Source: Astrocystis sublimbata (Eukaryota; Ascomycota; Sordariomycetes; Xylariales; Xylariaceae). Taken from it: a stretch of DNA of 49,047 nucleotides. Below the pieces are notes generated by a model. That model did no database searches. It worked only from the letters and a program-made list of their open reading frames with translations, and was not told the origin of the DNA. The position numbers and the translations under genes were made by a program. Location of the stretch: positions 1 through 49,047 of the forward strand of contig JAJNNY010000118.1 in NCBI GenBank assembly GCA_022453515.1, read 5' to 3'. Within the stretch, counting starts at the first letter, position 1, and each line of letters starts with the position of its first letter. This document shows, piece by piece, positions 1-12,400 of this stretch.

Positions 1-115
1 CCGAGAACGAATCCTCAGTACTCCCGTCATAGCCGGAATCCTCGTTGTCCGAGAACGCCTTCTCATGACTCCCGCCATAGCCGGAATCCTCGTAGCCGGA
101 CTCCGAGCGCCCCTC
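1..115. repeat. Imperfect 48-bp tandem repeat just past the fcp1 stop
   Basis: Two copies of a roughly 48-bp unit lie head to tail, at about 1-48 and 49-96. They share the blocks ccgagaacg, ctcccg.catagccgg and aatcctcgt. Read on the minus strand in the same frame as fcp1, after its TAG stop, the sequence stays open to the window edge and encodes an acidic Gly/Ser-rich 16-residue repeat (EDSGY.GS core). It could be 3' UTR, readthrough coding sequence, or the end of another gene beyond the window. Confidence 0.6.
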
Positions 116-2644
116 CTAACCGTGGCCCTCGGCTTCGAGCTCAGCTTCCAGCTCGGCCTCGAGGTCGAGGAAGTCGTCGTCGTCCATGTTTACATCGTCG
201 GCGGCAGGTCTTGTACTGCCAGTGCCCTTGCCATCACCCTCGGCGTCCTCAGCACCAGCAGTATTCTCCTCGTCGCCAGTTCCAACAGGGGTGGGCAACC
301 CGCTGCCATCACCATCATCGTCTCCGACGTTCCTAACATTGCGGAGCGCAGTTGTGCGAGCGCGGGCCATGCGCTGCTTCTTAGACAGCGCGCTTCCCGA
401 AGCAGCGTCCTCGCCATCCGACTCGACGTCGCCGATCTTGCGCTTCCTGGTACCGGTAAAACTGCCGCTGGGCTCGTCCATGTCCGTGTCTCTGCTGGCG
501 TCTGTCATGGTGCTTTCGAGATCCGACTCGGCGTCAGAGCCCATAAACTCCTGCAGCTCTTTGTCGACGTCGTCCCAGCCTTCTTGGTCCATACCGTCAA
601 CAGGGCTTCCCTCGCCGTCTTCGGGCTCCGCCGGCATGATGTCGAGCTTATCGAGATCAATATTGCCTTCACTGTCGGATTCCGCGTCGGCGCCTTCGTT
701 GTCAACTTCGTCCTCGGAGTCCTCTGCGTCACCGTCGCCGTTATCGGCCTCCTCAGTCTCGCGCTTGGTGCCATTCTGGTGGCCGGACTGCACGATGGTG
801 ATGCGAGGCCGTGTTGGTGATGTTGCCAGTTGTGTCTCCTGGGAATGGCGGTCTGATGGATGGACGTCAACTAGATAGGGGGTAGGATCGAGCTTCCGCC
901 ATTGGGCCAACGAATCTGCTAGCCAACCTTGGCCCACGATCTTGATGGAAGGGATGCGGGCCGCCAGGCGAACCTTCTGCGTCCTTGGTCGTGCCATGCT
1001 AATGACGAGATGGGTGACATTATCGCTGATTTTAGTGTCGATCTTGGCACCGAAGTCCTGCGCGTGCTGACCGATCTCTGAACGCCGCTCCTCAAAGCCC
1101 AGCGGGACAAGACCGGATAACACAATTACTGTATCTTTGAGCACTTGTGATTTCAGGTAGTTTAGTGTGAGGCCGACGTCGGGTATAGCACTGGCGATGA
1201 TTTCTTCTATACTGTGTGTAGCTGCGCGGGCGTCATACTGTTCGTAGAAAGACCGGTGTAGATCGGTCAAGTGTCTTTCCAGATGCGTGAGTTCCTGATC
1301 ATCGTCACTAAGGACGTTGTGCCTTTGGTGCTGGCTAGGTGTTTCTGAGTGGCCGTTGGTGTCGACTTCGTCGCTGTCGCCCTCCTGGCCCACTTTCTCA
1401 GCTTGTTCGTCTTCCCGGTCCTGCTGCTCTTGTAAATGAAGCAGGGGTCTGTCGGTCAATTGCTTCTCCAATGTCCGCTCCTGTTCCTCTGCCTGCAGCT
1501 GTAGTATGGCGTGGTCGTCACTGGCCTTGGCAGGCGGCTTTTCTTGCTCAGTCGGAGCACTCGGTGGTGTGGTTATGCTTGTCTGTGGCGTAGATGTAGA
1601 TGGCTTCTGGCTGAATTCAGGTGCTGTTGTTTCACTGATGTCTTGTCGCTTTGGTAGAAAGCTAGAATTGATATCTCCGATACCCTTGAAGAAGTCGTAG
1701 GGTGTCACTTTGATCAGGTTCGATCGATTGTGTGGCCACACATCAGCACGGTCATCGATGACGACGACCATGTTGGTATGAACGGGAAACAGACGTTGGA
1801 GGCTCTTGGCGGTCATGCTGCCGTTCTCATCACGGCTGATAATTCTGTTGCCAAATAATTGCTGTGTGGGGTCGACAAGCTTAGCAATATTTAGAGCATA
1901 GGCTCGGGTGCCCATAGTGTATACGTGAAGCTCAAACATCTCGGCCATTTTTTCGAGAAACTCCGTCAGGCCAGGCCGCATCTTGATGTAGTACCAGCAC
2001 CCGCTTGCTAAGCCACGTGGGCCATCGTCGAGCTGGAAGCTGCGGACGTCCTTGACGGAGTCGTAATTGGGGTTGGATGGGTCTTGTTGCCACTCGCCGA
2101 TGGTGGGCTCGATGCAGGCGTGGATGATGGTTTGGTCGAGATCGACGACGAGGCTGAGCTTGCGCTCCTTGAGGAGACGGCGTTGAAGCTGCATCTCGGC
2201 TCGTTCAGCCTGGCTGTGGCTCACTGTGAGGGCGACGTTGTCGTGGACCATGGAGACGGTGGCGCGTTCGGTGTCGAGAGATTCGGTAGACCAGTCCTGC
2301 TGCTTCATGTCCTTACCACAAAGCGCGCAGAGACCAGCATACTGGACTTCGTGGCTGCAGGTCTCGTCGACAACGATGAATTCGCGGTCCGAGTCGATGA
2401 CCTGGCCCTCGGTGACGCGCCACTGCTTGATCTTGCCCTCGGTGGGACTGTCCCAGACAGCAATGCCGTTCTCGAGGATGGTGCGTTCCTCATTGAGGGT
2501 AGGATCGCCTATGGTGCGCTCGAACTTGTAGGTGTACTGCAGGATGGGCTCCTTCTTGACAACACCGTCGCCTGCCTTCTTGAATATTTTGGAAATGGTA
2601 ATTGGATAGCGCAGTCGCTGTCCCAGCTTGAGGGTCTTGGCCAT
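116..2644 (-). CDS. fcp1: RNA polymerase II CTD phosphatase FCP1
   Basis: This is a single-exon gene of 842 residues. FCP1 removes phosphate from the heptad-repeat tail of the largest RNA polymerase II subunit in the nucleus, which recycles the polymerase after transcription. The catalytic DxDxT motif is DLDQT at residues 168-172, inside an FCP homology domain (about 163-330) that also contains VVIDDRADVW. A BRCT domain follows at about 500-600, then a long acidic low-complexity tail ending in repeats of EAEL before the stop. The N-terminal part (1-110) carries two CxxC-like pairs (ETCSHEV, GLCALCGK). Size and domain order match fungal FCP1. The ATG at 2644 gives a conserved-looking N terminus (MAKTLKLGQRLRYP). 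I see no break. It lies tail-out at the window edge, next to in-frame repeat codons after the stop. Confidence 0.95.
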   Translation of the reverse strand: MAKTLKLGQRLRYPITISKIFKKAGDGVVKKEPILQYTYKFERTIGDPTLNEERTILENGIAVWDSPTEGKIKQWRVTEGQVIDSDREFIVVDETCSHEVQYAGLCALCGKDMKQQDWSTESLDTERATVSMVHDNVALTVSHSQAERAEMQLQRRLLKERKLSLVVDLDQTIIHACIEPTIGEWQQDPSNPNYDSVKDVRSFQLDDGPRGLASGCWYYIKMRPGLTEFLEKMAEMFELHVYTMGTRAYALNIAKLVDPTQQLFGNRIISRDENGSMTAKSLQRLFPVHTNMVVVIDDRADVWPHNRSNLIKVTPYDFFKGIGDINSSFLPKRQDISETTAPEFSQKPSTSTPQTSITTPPSAPTEQEKPPAKASDDHAILQLQAEEQERTLEKQLTDRPLLHLQEQQDREDEQAEKVGQEGDSDEVDTNGHSETPSQHQRHNVLSDDDQELTHLERHLTDLHRSFYEQYDARAATHSIEEIIASAIPDVGLTLNYLKSQVLKDTVIVLSGLVPLGFEERRSEIGQHAQDFGAKIDTKISDNVTHLVISMARPRTQKVRLAARIPSIKIVGQGWLADSLAQWRKLDPTPYLVDVHPSDRHSQETQLATSPTRPRITIVQSGHQNGTKRETEEADNGDGDAEDSEDEVDNEGADAESDSEGNIDLDKLDIMPAEPEDGEGSPVDGMDQEGWDDVDKELQEFMGSDAESDLESTMTDASRDTDMDEPSGSFTGTRKRKIGDVESDGEDAASGSALSKKQRMARARTTALRNVRNVGDDDGDGSGLPTPVGTGDEENTAGAEDAEGDGKGTGSTRPAADDVNMDDDDFLDLEAELEAELEAEGHG

Positions 2645-4535
2645 TGTATGTGGCGCGTGGGAGCCGCGGTTGTGCTCATGGCACTGGGGGCGCGTCTTGT
2701 CGCAAAACGGGAAGTAGTGGAGGCGTCAGGGGCCGCGAAGCTCGGGCGTGGACTTGGGTAGGTAGTTACTAGAATTGCAACTGATCAATACCAATTCGGG
2801 GTGTAGATGCCTAGTTTCGAGAATTGTGATGAGGGTAGGCGTGGTGAAGCTTGTGTTGGTTGGTGGTAGGGCGAAGGGGCGAGTCGAGTTGCGAGAGAAG
2901 TCGAGCTGTGGGATGCGCGGGTGTTGCTGGGTGGGCTCCGTATTTGTAGTTTTTGGCTGCTGGGAGCTCCCCCAGTTCTGGCCGTAACAGACGGACGGCT
3001 AAGTGGAGAGAGGATTACGGAGCGTGAAGCTAGTGTGGGTCCGACCATGGATGGCGTGGGATACACCTGGGAAGGTACCGTGACCCGCTGAGTCCTAACT
3101 TTAGGTACGTACCTGGCCTCAATGGACAAGACGGGAAAGGTTCAGGAGAGAACAAACGGAAGTGCAACCGGTGGCTTACAGTGTCTTTTTGAAGGCAAGT
3201 GCGATTCAAGGGAGAATACACGGCTCAGCCAATTGAAAGGTTCTCGGCCACCTTGTACAAACAAAGCATATCAGTACTTCATGTTGGGATCATTGTGCTG
3301 CTGTTGGCTTGGGCAACCAAGACCAAGCCGGCCGGCAGTGGGCGAGCAGGTGGGTTTGGGTTCGGCTGTAAGGTACGTAGCCTTCAGTCTTATTGTGGGA
3401 CGACTTACATGCAAACAGCACACCACAACTTGGGGTGCATGCGCTGTTGTATAATGGCGCAGATCTGTAACCTTCAAGTATAGGTATATGCAGTAGAAGC
3501 CTGTTTGTTGTTGTTGACGCGTACGACGAGATAGCAGACGGCGTAGACCTCACACATACACAGATACACAGACTAACAGACTAGGTACAAGTGCTGACAG
3601 TCAATGTATGGATGTATACGGGTAATGCGATGAAGTGCAGATACGGCGCAGGTGCACTTGCAGATGGGCCTGTGATGTAGTGATGTAGATACCGGGGGTG
3701 GGATATAAGGTTTCCAATCTCTCGTGCTTCTGTCTGCTCCAGGCTCGCGAAAAGGCGCCTGAACTGGTTGGGGGATTGTGGTCCCTTTTAATACCTGCCG
3801 GCTGCACTAAAATCGCCCCTTGTCCGTTTGCGGGGTGCGGGCAAAGCTCAAGGTGAGCGAGCGTTGATTGATGCGCGAGCTCTGAGGCGAGGTCGCAATG
3901 TGGCTGGACTGCTTGGTCTCCTGTTCCTGCCTTGTGGGGAAGTCGAGCCACATCGCACCATCGTCAACTACCGCTTGCTGTGGCGTTAGTATAGCAACTG
4001 CCCTGGACCTAGATACTGTACCTGGTTCAATCAAGGCGTCATAGTTGCTCAACCAATTACACAAACTTCCTTGCAGCTGCATGAACCCTTCTATCTTCTT
4101 CTTCCTACATACTCGCTACAGGTAGGTTCACGTATGGCGAGAATACCTTGATGGTTGCAGCATGCAGTCGCTCCGCGGCAACCTCAAAGTGGACGTCATG
4201 AGAGAAGGCACGTCAGCGCGTTCTTCACCATTGCCAATATCATGACCTTGTGTCTATTCCCATCTCGATGTGTGTAGATTGGGCAATGGGCCATGGAAAA
4301 GCAGAGACAACATAGACCACGAGGTATTTGTTTGATGTGTACTTGTATTTCCCACTGACCTGCTCGATATTGCATCTTTTGCATGAGCCCTGAGACATGC
4401 AGCCGTGAAACCCAAATGTAAGTAAGCAGATGCATGGAACAGGCACCAATTTACCTACGTACACTGATAGACGGCATTTACCGTCACTGCATAAGATCGT
4501 CGCCGAATAAAGGTAATCTTGGATGCCGATTGGAT
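2645..4535. other. Intergenic region between fcp1 and chl1
   Basis: About 1.9 kb hold the 5' side of fcp1 and the 3' side of chl1. Open frames here are short, overlap on both strands and resemble no family I know. I see no RNA gene or mobile element. Confidence 0.5.
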
Positions 4536-7259
4536 CTATTGCTTGCTTCGGAAGAAGCCGCTCAGTTTACTCATCATCTGTCCCAAGCCTCCATTTTCAC
4601 TACCGCTCACAAGTCCTCCCTGGATCCATCCCGGCAACTTCTTCTTGATTCGATCCGTGCCAAAACGTCTATCAACAAGCACGATTGCAGCATAGTCGTT
4701 GCGATGTCTGATAGCACGCCCGATACTCTGATTGACAGCGCGCATGCAGGCGTTTTCGTAGTAGTCCCTCGCCGCTTGCTTCGCAACCGCCACGGCTTCG
4801 TTCCGAGGCTTGGGCGCCTCGCATTCAGTTAATTGTTTGATTGTCGTTGACTCGATGTACTCGATCCGTGCTTTCCAATCCGGGGAGTTGATATTCGGGT
4901 ACGGTAGCCCTACAATAACAACACAGCGACCTAGGCGGTCTGAGAAGTTGATGCCTTCGCTCATCTTGCCGCCCACAACGCTGAGGAGGAGGGCTCCGCG
5001 GGGCTCGTTAGAGGAATTTGCTGAGGCTGTTGCGTCCCCATCGCCTAGAATGGCCTTACTGTACTGCTCGAGAAGATCGTCGCTGGAACTGCCTTTGGCC
5101 TCGCTGAAGACAGCCTTCTTGCTCTGCAGTTTGCCCCAAACTGTTGTAGGCTGTGAGCTGTCCTTCTCGTTCCATACTTTTACTACCTCTTCCAGGTATC
5201 CGTAGCTGGGGAAGAATACGACGACACCGTCCGGGACGGCTGTGCAGATGTTCAGGAGTGCGAGGCCGAGGTCGCGTATCATGGCTTTGTCACTTCGCTT
5301 CTGGTACATAAACTCAAACTCCGTTCGGTGGGCGTTGCTTTTCGGTTGGCAAGATGCTAATGACCAGACACAGAGATTAGAAGCTGGGATTACGTGACCA
5401 CAGCTGAGAGTACTGATCTTGTCTGGTATCGTATCTGGAAAGAGGTGGGCAGTGTAGTCTTCAAATGGCGACATCGTGCCGCCTGCGAGAATTACTGCGC
5501 GTGCCTTCAATGCGATAGATGAGAACGCGTGCGCGGGCGAGAGTAACAGGTACGATAATTTGATATCTGTTTGATCTTTTTCGCTTGTCTTGTGGTAAAA
5601 GATGCGCCCTTCAGAGCTAAGATTGCTTAAGGACACAAGAAAGGAGACCAGCGTATGTAATACCGGTTTCGACGAATTCGTAGTCGCCGGGTTGGCGCCT
5701 TCTTGGGTTTCAATGTGCGCCGCATATCCTTCGATCTTGTATGCTAGTTTCGACCCCTGTACATAGTCTATGAGCTTGAAGAGGTTGATCTGGTCGATAC
5801 CCTTGTGCTTTAGTAGCTCGTTGGGATCAACAATTCCCTGATGAGCCTAGATTGACTGTTTAGTATAATAAATAATTGCAGCTGGGCGAGGGGCCTACCT
5901 TAATGTCCAAGGCAGAATCCATCCATGCCCGTAAACCGTCAACCACCCTCGCCACTTGACCAACCATGACTCTATTCTCGCCCTTAAGCTTCTTCCCGAA
6001 TCGTTTGACATACACAGCGAGTAGCTGCCTAGCGCGAACAAGATCTGTGAGGTAGATTTCAGAGGCGTACACATTCGCGATAGCATCCATGACGTTATGC
6101 GCTTCGTCAATAATGACAACATTGCCCTCGAGCTTGATGCCAAGCGCCTCTCTTGCAGATCTTTGGAGCAGTAAGGGGTATGGGAGGGTGATGACTTCCG
6201 CCCCAGGAATCGCCGTCCTCGAAGCGTAGTATGGGCAGACACCGAAACCCTTTCCGAGACTATGCAAGTCTTCTATATCTGGTAGGGTAGCAAGCATGTT
6301 GTCGCGCAGTTTGTGGGTTTGCTCGAGGTTACTTGTGTTGGGGATGAAGTCGCATTTGTCTTTGGACTTGGACTGCTGGAGCTCCGAACAGCGGTCGTTG
6401 ATAGCGGATAGAGACCCTAGACGCGCGACAGAGGGGTTGATGCAGAGGCGCTGACGTGATGATAAGGGCACATGTTTTATGGCCTCATCCTCGTGGGTCT
6501 CACTGTTCGTGAGGAACTGATCCGGTACTGAGGGCGGAAAAGCTGGTCGGCGTAGCTCTGATACAAACTGCGTCAGTTGGGAGTGCGTTCTTGAGGTGTA
6601 GTATATCTATTTCTCGTCAGCATTATTTCTCAATTTTGATAGTGCCAGTACCCCAAACCTTGACTTGGTTATCCTCGCCGCTTTCTTCGGTTGTCTCTTT
6701 GTTGATATCAGAGAACTTGGGCAGATCTTCATCGCCTTGCTCATCCAGTAGCCATTCCTCTTCGTCATCATCAGGATCGCCTGCACGATTGCCGGATTTC
6801 GTCTCTTCGTACCGTCTTCTCTTCTTCGCTCTTTCTTCCAGCATCGCCTCTCTTTCTCGGATTTGTCTGAGATTTGCCTCTCTCTGTTCCCAGAGGTCTA
6901 CGATCTCGGTTCTCTTCCTTTTGAGCAGCTGCTCGACCACCCAGTCAGGCTCGTCTTTAAAAGAATTGGCCGCCGCGTCAATGGAAACCTCGTACGCCCT
7001 TTTCTTGTGGTTCCGCAACCATGTCAGGGCTGCACATATGAGTGACAGCGATTTTCCCTGTAAAGGTCAGAATGATGGCATAGGCGATGAAGAACACGAG
7101 ATCTCATACAGTGCCTGTCGGGCTCTCGAGGATGCCGATATGGCCATTGCCCTGCTCGAGAACATGATAGACCATGTGCATGAACTGTTGTTGCACATCG
7201 TAAGGCGTATATGGATGGTGGAAGTCTATGTTCCGGGTCCGTTCTATTATGTCCTCCAT
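4536..7259 (-). CDS. chl1: ATP-dependent DNA helicase CHL1 (DDX11/XPD family)
   Basis: The model has four exons: 7259-7110, 7057-6659, 6606-5899 and 5846-4536, giving 855 residues. Introns of 52, 52 and 51 nt have GT-AG ends and CTGAC/CTAAA branch sites. CHL1 is a 5'-3' superfamily 2 helicase needed for sister-chromatid cohesion and genome stability. Walker A is SPTGTGKS (about residues 46-53), split by intron 1. Motif Ia is YYTSRTHSQ (about 185). Four cysteines for the XPD-type iron-sulphur cluster lie in exon 3 (LCINP, DRCSEL, KDKCDF, GVCPYY). The DEAH box is VIIDEAHN (about 350) and motif VI is QSIGRAIRH (about 796). The start was chosen because the conserved [11 protein letters not shown] block follows 11 residues later. 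The third acceptor could instead be 9 nt further in (exon from 5837), which would delete three residues. Length fits the family; no breaks. Confidence 0.93.
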
Positions 7260-9404
7260 TGTGGCATGGAAACCCTCAGTCTCGGCACAGCGTCGACTCG
7301 CAACGATGAGGCAACAACGCTCTTCAATTTGGCGGTGAAATCATGGGCGTCGGAGGTTAGGACACACTCATATCCTGGTGTGGCGCAGACTCCCTAGATT
7401 TCGTGACTGGTCAAGTGCATGTCGACATGGAAGCTGAGGAAGCCTACACCGTTATTCTGGGTCCTCCTCACCTGGTAACTCTAGGTTTACTCACGGGCAC
7501 TGTTTCGTTGCAGCATTTCAACTTATTCAGTAGGTACTTCAATTTGAAGCTTCTTCTTGTAACCTTTTACTCAATCATATGGATGCACCGTTCAACATCA
7601 TCTCAGCACCGAGGCGACGAGGGATCGATATGCAGTGGCTGTACAGGTAAAGCGTTGCCTCTTTTTGATGTTGAAGGGCCGTTACAGGTGGTAACGTCAC
7701 AGACTCATAGGGCTCTAGTGTGAAAATCCTGGTCAGCTTAGGTATCTCCGATCAGGGCGTACTTTGGTACAGCTCGTAGCTTAGCACGCTTAGGTAACAG
7801 AATACCCAACCGAAAGTACTTGCACGCGCTTAGGTAATTGGCTGGGTACAGTTCTCTTGTGGTATCGAAACTGCTTACCAAGTAACCTAGGAATACCTTA
7901 GATTCACTGTATTGTTCAAATTACATGTGACCATGTAATAGTCACAGTCTCTCTGATGGGATCAGGCGTTTAGGTGACTTCAGATCGAGGGGTGCAGGTG
8001 ATTGATGGCTGCTCTACGCAGGGGGGAGCATGACTCTGCTTCTCGTGATGGTGGGGCTCAGGTATGTGGAGCGGGCGCGTACAGTACTGTAGGCAGCTAA
8101 AGCCCTGGAGGCGATTCCCGCAATACTTCAGGCCGCGGTATGATTCGATGTCGCGAACTAACCTATCCAGGAAAAGGTTCCATCTAACTCCCATCGAAAC
8201 CAGCATAGCTCGAGGTGTTGTGTGCGTGACTCAACTGACAGCTCGACGTCATCTAGCTGGCTGATGTCGACTGGATGCCTGTATCAGTCTATCGATAACC
8301 GTCGACCAAGTCGCAGCATTGAGGCTACACGGGCGGCTCATGCTGTAGCTCCATATGTGTGTGCCTTATCTGTGTTGGGGGATTCGTTGTTTAAGGTCCT
8401 CACCAGTTGAACGAGTTGATCAGCGATACAGAGTACTTCTGTACCAGCGTGTAGATAAGTCACTGGCGCGACTGGCGAGCTGGTGCCTGCCTCGCCTGCA
8501 TGCACGGTGGCTGAAGGATGGGAGGTACTCGAATCATTGTCCCTCGCATTCATCCACACCACCAACCGTCAGCCAATCGACCGTTGTCGCCGGAGTCGCA
8601 CCCCCATTATTCGCTGCTTCCGTTATCTCCTCGTCTGCCTACATCAGCTTACCTACAAGCTGTACTGTAAGTACATGAGATAGGTATGAAGTAGGTAGCC
8701 ATGTGAGGATACCGACTGCTGCACATTGTAAGCCGACGCATACCACCTCCCGCTAAGCCGCGATCCTACTCCATCTCTTCTACCAGCTGTCATGCGCCCA
8801 TCCGTCCAACCTGCACTAGGCATGTAAGGCATCTAACCCAGAGCAAGAGCATATGTAGGGTTCCAAGGTTGTCACTCTCTCTGTCGAGTTCTGATCGAAG
8901 CACCGACCGCGCCAACCTCCGTAGACCGCACTGAATCCCTGAACCCGACAACTGACGCGCGATGTCCCTGCCTCGGGCTCAATAGTGGCATCCAATCAAT
9001 TTCCGGGGCATCATCCCAGCTTCCGACAGCTTCACCTCCAAAGTCTCGCTCGTTCCCCCGGTGGTGCTTTTTGTTACTGTTGCCTTCGACATATCGTCCC
9101 TGCGCATACCTTCCCGTGCTTTCGACTTAGTCTCATGATTCCGTTGACCCTACACCTCTCTCGCCGCTCGACTTGTCTTCTACCTGTGTATCAGAAGTTA
9201 TTCATTGGATCGATGTTCTTGGTGTCTTGAAAATACATATAGCAAGCACCCAGCACAACAGCAGTTCGAGTCACATAACGTAGGTATAGTTGCTATAACC
9301 CTGTAACGTCGGCATTACCCTGCAGGTACAGAAGCTAAGGCGGACTCAAGTGTATAGATTGCGCAACAAAGTTCAACTTCCACAGTCGTGCCCAGCTTTA
9401 GGCC
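7260..9404. other. Divergent intergenic region between chl1 and atg26
   Basis: About 2.1 kb separate the two divergent starts and must hold both promoters. Only short unrecognised open frames occur. The stretch before 9405 is pyrimidine-rich in places, as expected for a fungal promoter or 5' UTR, but I cannot place a start site. Confidence 0.5.
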
Positions 9405-12400
9405 ATGGACAACCATTTCCAAGATACGGCCCCGCGCCGGGCCCCGACCAAGAAGATACGCAACACAACCAGCCAAGGTCGCCGCCCGACCACCAACTTC
9501 CCCGATCGCTTCAAAGACCTCCGAGACGACGCCGACGAAGATGTCCTCCCCTCGAACCCCGGCGCCGGCATCTTTATGCATATGAACCAGTCCATATTCG
9601 GGCTGATTGCTGCTGCCGGCTCCAACGTTGCCTTCAACGATCGCTTTGAAGGCCAATCTAGCGATGAAGGTGATAGTCAGGACGACAGCCCTGAGGGTAA
9701 AATCCCAAGTAGCAGTGCGAAGGGGAAGAGCAAACACCGAGAAAACCCAGCGAAGACCACCATCCTCGAAAGGACCCAAAGACGTCGAGATCCCGGCCAA
9801 CTCCTACAATCCCTACCTCAACTGCCGCGCAACAGCTCTCAGTCCTCAACTGTACGATCGAGATCAAAGCTCCTTCCGCCCTCCAACCTGAGTCATCAGC
9901 CCGGTGAAAACATGACAGTGCCCTCTGCCGATGAATCCCTAACACCTTCTCAAACCGACACGGCCGACTGTGAATACCGACAGGCACCGGTTATGAGTCG
10001 CATGCTGGAAGCGAAAGCAGAGATGTCTTCCCGTCCTAGCTTTGAGCTAGACGGCATGCCGAGGGACCAAGCTCTTAGTGCGGACGAGGCAGGCCCCAGC
10101 GCCCTCGCCCGAAACTTGAAGGAGATCTTCGAATTTGACCAGCTAGAGGAGGTTATAGAAGGTGAGATATGCCCATCCAATCCAGCCCCTGACATAGCAC
10201 TAACCAAGCCATCAGAATACCCCTGTTGGCTACTTCAAAGCGTCCTTCTTCAAGGGTATTTGTACATCACAGCGAGACATATTTGTTTTCATGCATATCT
10301 CCCCAAGAAAAGTGTAAGTGCGAATTTAGTGTTCGGTTGCTCACTCGGCTTCGCTAATGTCGTTCATAGAAGGAGGTTGCGAAATCTGGCTATCTGGCCA
10401 AGAGTGGCAAGCGGAACCCGACCTACAATCGGTATTGGTTTCGCTTGAAGGGTGATGTTCTTGCATACTACCGTGATGCGTCAAATCTCTATTTCCCCCA
10501 TGGACAGATTGACCTTCGTTATGCGATCTCGGCAAACGTCACAGATCATGATCAGAGCGCGGCACACTTCTCTGTAGTCACGCATCATCGCACCTACCAT
10601 TTTCGAGCGGATAGCGCACCAAATGCTAAAGAATGGGTCAAAAGCCTACAACGCGTCATCTTTCGATCGCACAACGAAGGTGGCAGTGTCAAGATTTCCC
10701 TGCCTCTAGAAAATATTCTCGACGTAGAGGAGAGTCAAATGGTCGAATTTGCCGACACATGTAAACTTCGAGTCATAGACAATGACGACACATTTTCAAT
10801 TGACGAGGTACGAACATCCTAGAGTTGCAATGATGCTTCTAGCTGACCTTGCGCAGTACTTCTTTTCTTTCTTCAGTTCCGGCAAGGAGGCTATTGATGT
10901 GCTTAAAACAGTTGTGGATGGCCAGTCCTCCGGCGATAGTGACCGAAAACCCTTCCAGCAAATTGCAGTCCGTCCCAAGTCTGACTCGGCATCAGAGGGT
11001 CAAACTCCCTTACCAAGTCAATCGAGATCTTCAAACCTTCACGACTACGTCAAGGCAACGATATTCTCACAAACCGACGAAAACTCGACTCCGAGAATTG
11101 GCGTCGATGCGAAGCGTGACGAATCGGGCTATCGTGGGGAGGAAAGTGTGGACGACCATCCCGGTTTCAATCGTACCCGACAAAGTACTTTGAGTTCCCG
11201 ATCATTTACCAAGGGCGACGAACAAAACAGCACTACGTCGCAGGACAACCGAGAATCGTCGGATTCCTACGTTCGGTCCCTCGAGGACCCAACTATGTCT
11301 AGTTTCATGGTGTCGTCAACTGAAGATCCGTCTGGCAGTCAGATCCTCAGGGGTAGCGAGGTTTTCCATAGACCTGTTATGCGCCATTCAAATTCTACCT
11401 CTCAATCCCCGGGTGCGGACCAGCAACTAGGAAAAGCTACTACTGAGATACGGCCAGGCGAAACAGTTCAATCATCTGGCACTACCACAAGCCAAGTGAA
11501 ACACTCTGTTGACAATGGCAAGTCGGATCAAGTGACGACTCCGGCTTTGTCAAATCTGAGCAAGATTGGCACTTACCCCCTGAAAAGAGCCGGAATTTTC
11601 GCAAATTACCTGAATCAGACGAGTCGCAAGATGAGTAACATTTTAGCAACCGAGTCAATGGGTTATGTCGAAAAAGTGTCGGGCATGTGGAAAGGCGGTA
11701 GGAAACACTATGACGGGGCCACGGACCTAAGACTTGACGAAGAAGATATGGAAAGGGATGGCAGCCTCAATAGTGAGCACGCAACGGCCATGGAACGGTT
11801 TCGCGCACACTTTGCCCTCCCAGAGACAGAGAAGCTTCAGGCCGCGTACTTTGGTTTCCTCAGCCGGGTCTTGCCCCTATACGGCAAGATCTATATCAGC
11901 GATCGCCATTTCTGCTTTCGTAGTCTGTTGCCCGGCACTCGGACAAAGCTTATACTTCCAATAACTGATATCGAAACTGCTGATAAAGAAAAGGGGTTCC
12001 GATTTGGTTATTCCGGATTGGTAGTTGTTATCCGCGGACACGAAGAATTGTTCTTTGAATTTAGCCAGGTTGAGGTTCGAGACGACTGTGCAGTAACTTT
12101 GCTGCGTAGTCTTGAGACGACACGTTACCTTGTTGAGACCGGTCTGCTCAAGGAAGAAGACTCAGCCGAAGAGGGGGACGAGGCGCTTGCGGAGCATAAC
12201 GCCCTCCACCATGCACCCCTTTTTGAGGGCACCGACCATGCACTCAAGCTGCCGAAGCAAGCTTCTGGAATTTCAGACTCTACTCCGACTATATCATTTG
12301 ATGATCCCAAAGCATCTATTCTCAATTTCAAACCGGCAGAGTCTCTGAAATTTACCTGCTTGACCATAGGCTCGAGAGGTGACGTACAGCCGTACATTGC

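Noticed and set aside
65..878. Long plus-strand open frames opposite the fcp1 C terminus
   Set aside because: They are antisense to the acidic low-complexity coding region of fcp1 and show no family pattern.
3601..4082. Minus-strand open frames of about 90-116 codons between fcp1 and chl1
   Set aside because: No domain, no codon pattern and overlapping frames; likely random.
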